From: Xaviernesmea oryzae
GTDB taxonomy: Bacteria; Pseudomonadota; Alphaproteobacteria; Rhizobiales; Rhizobiaceae
DNA length: 64,000 nt
Assembly: GCF_900109605.1 (NCBI RefSeq)
Contig: NZ_FOAM01000006.1
Location: 186,001-250,000 of the forward strand
Direction of reading: 5' to 3'
Every line of letters begins with the position of its first letter. Positions within the stretch are counted from its first letter, which is position 1. Below the pieces are notes generated by a model, which was not told the origin of the DNA, ran no database searches, and worked only from the letters and a program-made list of their open reading frames with translations. Shown one piece after another: positions 63,080 to 64,000 of this stretch. A program made the position numbers and the translations under genes.

Positions 63080-63459
63080 ATGGAGCAACGGCAGGCTCTG
63101 GAATGAATCGGATCATCGCTCGACGATCTGCGCGATTTGCCCAGCGTCGTCAGGCGTGTTTTCGGCCAGGCGCTCGATGATGCTCAGCGCGGCAGCGAAC
63201 ATCCTGCCGTCAAGGCGCTGAAAGGATTCGGCGGCCGACATGTTCTGGAAGTGGTCGAGGACTTCGACGGCGAGACGTATCAAGCGGTTTATACCGTAAA
63301 ATTTGCAGGCGTCGTTTATGTCCTGCATGTCTTCCAAAAGAAGTCCAAAAAGGCATCGCAACGCCAAAACCCGACTTGGATCTGATCCAGATGCGCCTCA
63401 AGCGGGCAGAAGCACATCACAACGATCATTATGTGAAGCGAGCAAGCCATGAGCGATGA
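63080..63459 (+). pseudogene. HigB/Gp49-type toxin gene, disrupted twice
   Basis: A reading frame with an AGGTGGGA ribosome site starts MEQRQALE. It hits TGA at 63104-63106, where the family has Trp (EWIGSSLDDLR). It then continues IGSSLDDLRDLPSVVRRVFG, ALKGFGGRHVLEVVEDFDGE and YVLHVFQKKSKK. At C-AAA-AAG (63346-63352) it must move back by one base to go on as GIATPKPDLDLIQMRLKRAE, to the stop at 63457-63459, which overlaps the antitoxin start. Without the shift it ends at 63385. These proteins are RelE-fold ribosome-dependent mRNA nucleases. Two independent lesions mean it is probably dead, unless both recoding events occur. Confidence 0.8.
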
Positions 63460-63769
63460 GATTTCGGTAACGGCAAGCAGCGGCAATGTCTTTGCCGATC
63501 TCGGCTTCGACCATCCGGAGGAAGAGCAGTTGAAGGCACAGCTCGTCCGAGAAATCCGCGATATTCTCGCGAGCCGTCGCCTGACGCAGATGAAAGCTGC
63601 TGATGTACTGGGCCTGAAACAGCCAGACGTTTCCGCGCTCATCAGTGGGCGGACAGACAAGTTTTCCATCGAGCGGCTGCTCAGATGCCTTCGCCGTCTC
63701 GACCGCGAAGTCTCGATCGTCATTACCGAGAAAATTCCTGATAGCAGGACGGCCATGGCAGAGGCCTGA
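63449..63769 (+). CDS. XRE-family antitoxin (HigA-like)
   Basis: A 106-residue protein with a Cro/CI-type helix-turn-helix (about residues 42-75): RRLTQMKAADVLGLKQPDVS and then ALISGRTDKFSIERLLRCL. It ends in a short basic and acidic strand that fits antitoxin dimerisation. It overlaps the end of the toxin gene by 11 bases, the usual arrangement for HigB/HigA-type pairs with the toxin first. It appears intact, while the toxin is disrupted. Confidence 0.9.
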   Translation: MSDEISVTASSGNVFADLGFDHPEEEQLKAQLVREIRDILASRRLTQMKAADVLGLKQPDVSALISGRTDKFSIERLLRCLRRLDREVSIVITEKIPDSRTAMAEA

Positions 63770-63792
63770 GAGGCAGGCCTCCGACTTTTTCT

Positions 63793-64000
63793 TCAAGGCT
63801 CGTCCGGCAGCTGCCAGTCTATCGGCGTCAAACCGTGCTCCACCAAAAAGGCATTGGCCTTGGAAAACGGGCGGGTGCCGAAAAAACCGTTATGGGCTGA
63901 GAGTGGCGAGGGATGCGGCGAGCGCAGCACCAGATGACGCTCGCGATCGACGAAAGCGGCCTTTTTCTGGGCATAGGAGCCCCAGAGGATGAAGACGACG
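63793..64000 (-). CDS. ung: Uracil-DNA glycosylase (C-terminal part)
   Basis: The last 69 residues of a family 1 uracil-DNA glycosylase. [20 protein letters not shown] is the Leu-intercalation loop, with its catalytic His in SPHPSPLS, and it is followed by [10 protein letters not shown]. The tail ends [13 protein letters not shown]. The enzyme removes uracil from DNA. The 5' part lies beyond the right edge. Confidence 0.95.
   Translation of the reverse strand, partial: VVFILWGSYAQKKAAFVDRERHLVLRSPHPSPLSAHNGFFGTRPFSKANAFLVEHGLTPIDWQLPDEP

Noticed and set aside
63137-63385. Shorter intact toxin starting at TTG 63137
   Set aside because: It would lack the conserved N-terminus and the true C-terminus, both of which are present in the DNA but out of reach, so a broken gene is the better reading.
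1-64000. Mobile elements, prophage, CRISPR, tRNA or rRNA
   Set aside because: No transposase, integrase, spaced repeats or recognisable tRNA/rRNA sequence was seen when reading through both strands. A tRNA scan could still find a missed short gene.

Overview
The window comes from a chromosome-like replicon of a GC-rich alphaproteobacterium, most probably in the Rhizobiaceae (Agrobacterium/Rhizobium relatives). Pointers are the aerobic cobalamin genes cobFGHIJKLM, a fused Pha/Mrp antiporter A-B subunit, a PrsD/PrsE-like type I exporter, a DUF1007-NicO pair, and an intergenic palindromic repeat typical of this family (43708-43802). Genes are dense and face both ways. I saw no rRNA, tRNA, CRISPR, prophage or insertion sequence.

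Layout. 1-9.5 kb: metal export (DUF1007, NicO), small membrane protein, GNAT, DUF533, nucleotidyltransferase and KDPG aldolase, CYTH and CHAD, TrhO, a WYL regulator with a VOC protein, and a decayed small gene. 9.6-21.3 kb: sugar catabolism, with a GH1 beta-glucosidase, Gfo/Idh dehydrogenase, acetyltransferase, sugar isomerase/epimerase and the LacI-xylB-xylA operon. A globin-coupled chemoreceptor sits between the last two. 21.4-28.8 kb: Tat-exported phosphoesterase, an EmrAB-like efflux pair opposed to its TetR repressor, TerC and a diguanylate cyclase. 29-39 kb: gltX, lysS, a His/Ala-rich anchored protein, a DadA-like oxidase, nucleoside hydrolase, and the Exo-ligase repair pair. 39-44 kb: a CHASE-PAS-GGDEF-EAL protein, an orphan outer-membrane factor and DUF3830. 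44.7-50.8 kb: the complete mrp(AB)CDEFG operon. 50.8-58.2 kb: cobalamin genes cobM to cobF. 58.7-64 kb: type I exporter, DMT transporter, a toxin-antitoxin locus with a broken toxin, and the end of ung.

Regulation is readable in several places. Two TetR operators bracket overlapping divergent promoters (25899-25971). A pair of LacI operators 21 bp apart precedes the xyl regulator (21340-21376). AACGTT-centred LacI-type sites precede the beta-glucosidase and the sugar isomerase. Two genes are clearly or probably decayed: the HigB/Gp49-type toxin (63080-63459) and a small coding remnant (9279-9491). The mrpA gene lacks any nearby ATG or GTG start in frame. No wholly new multi-gene system stands out. 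The strongest leads are the disabled toxin beside an intact antitoxin, the mrpA start, and the low-complexity His-rich envelope protein.
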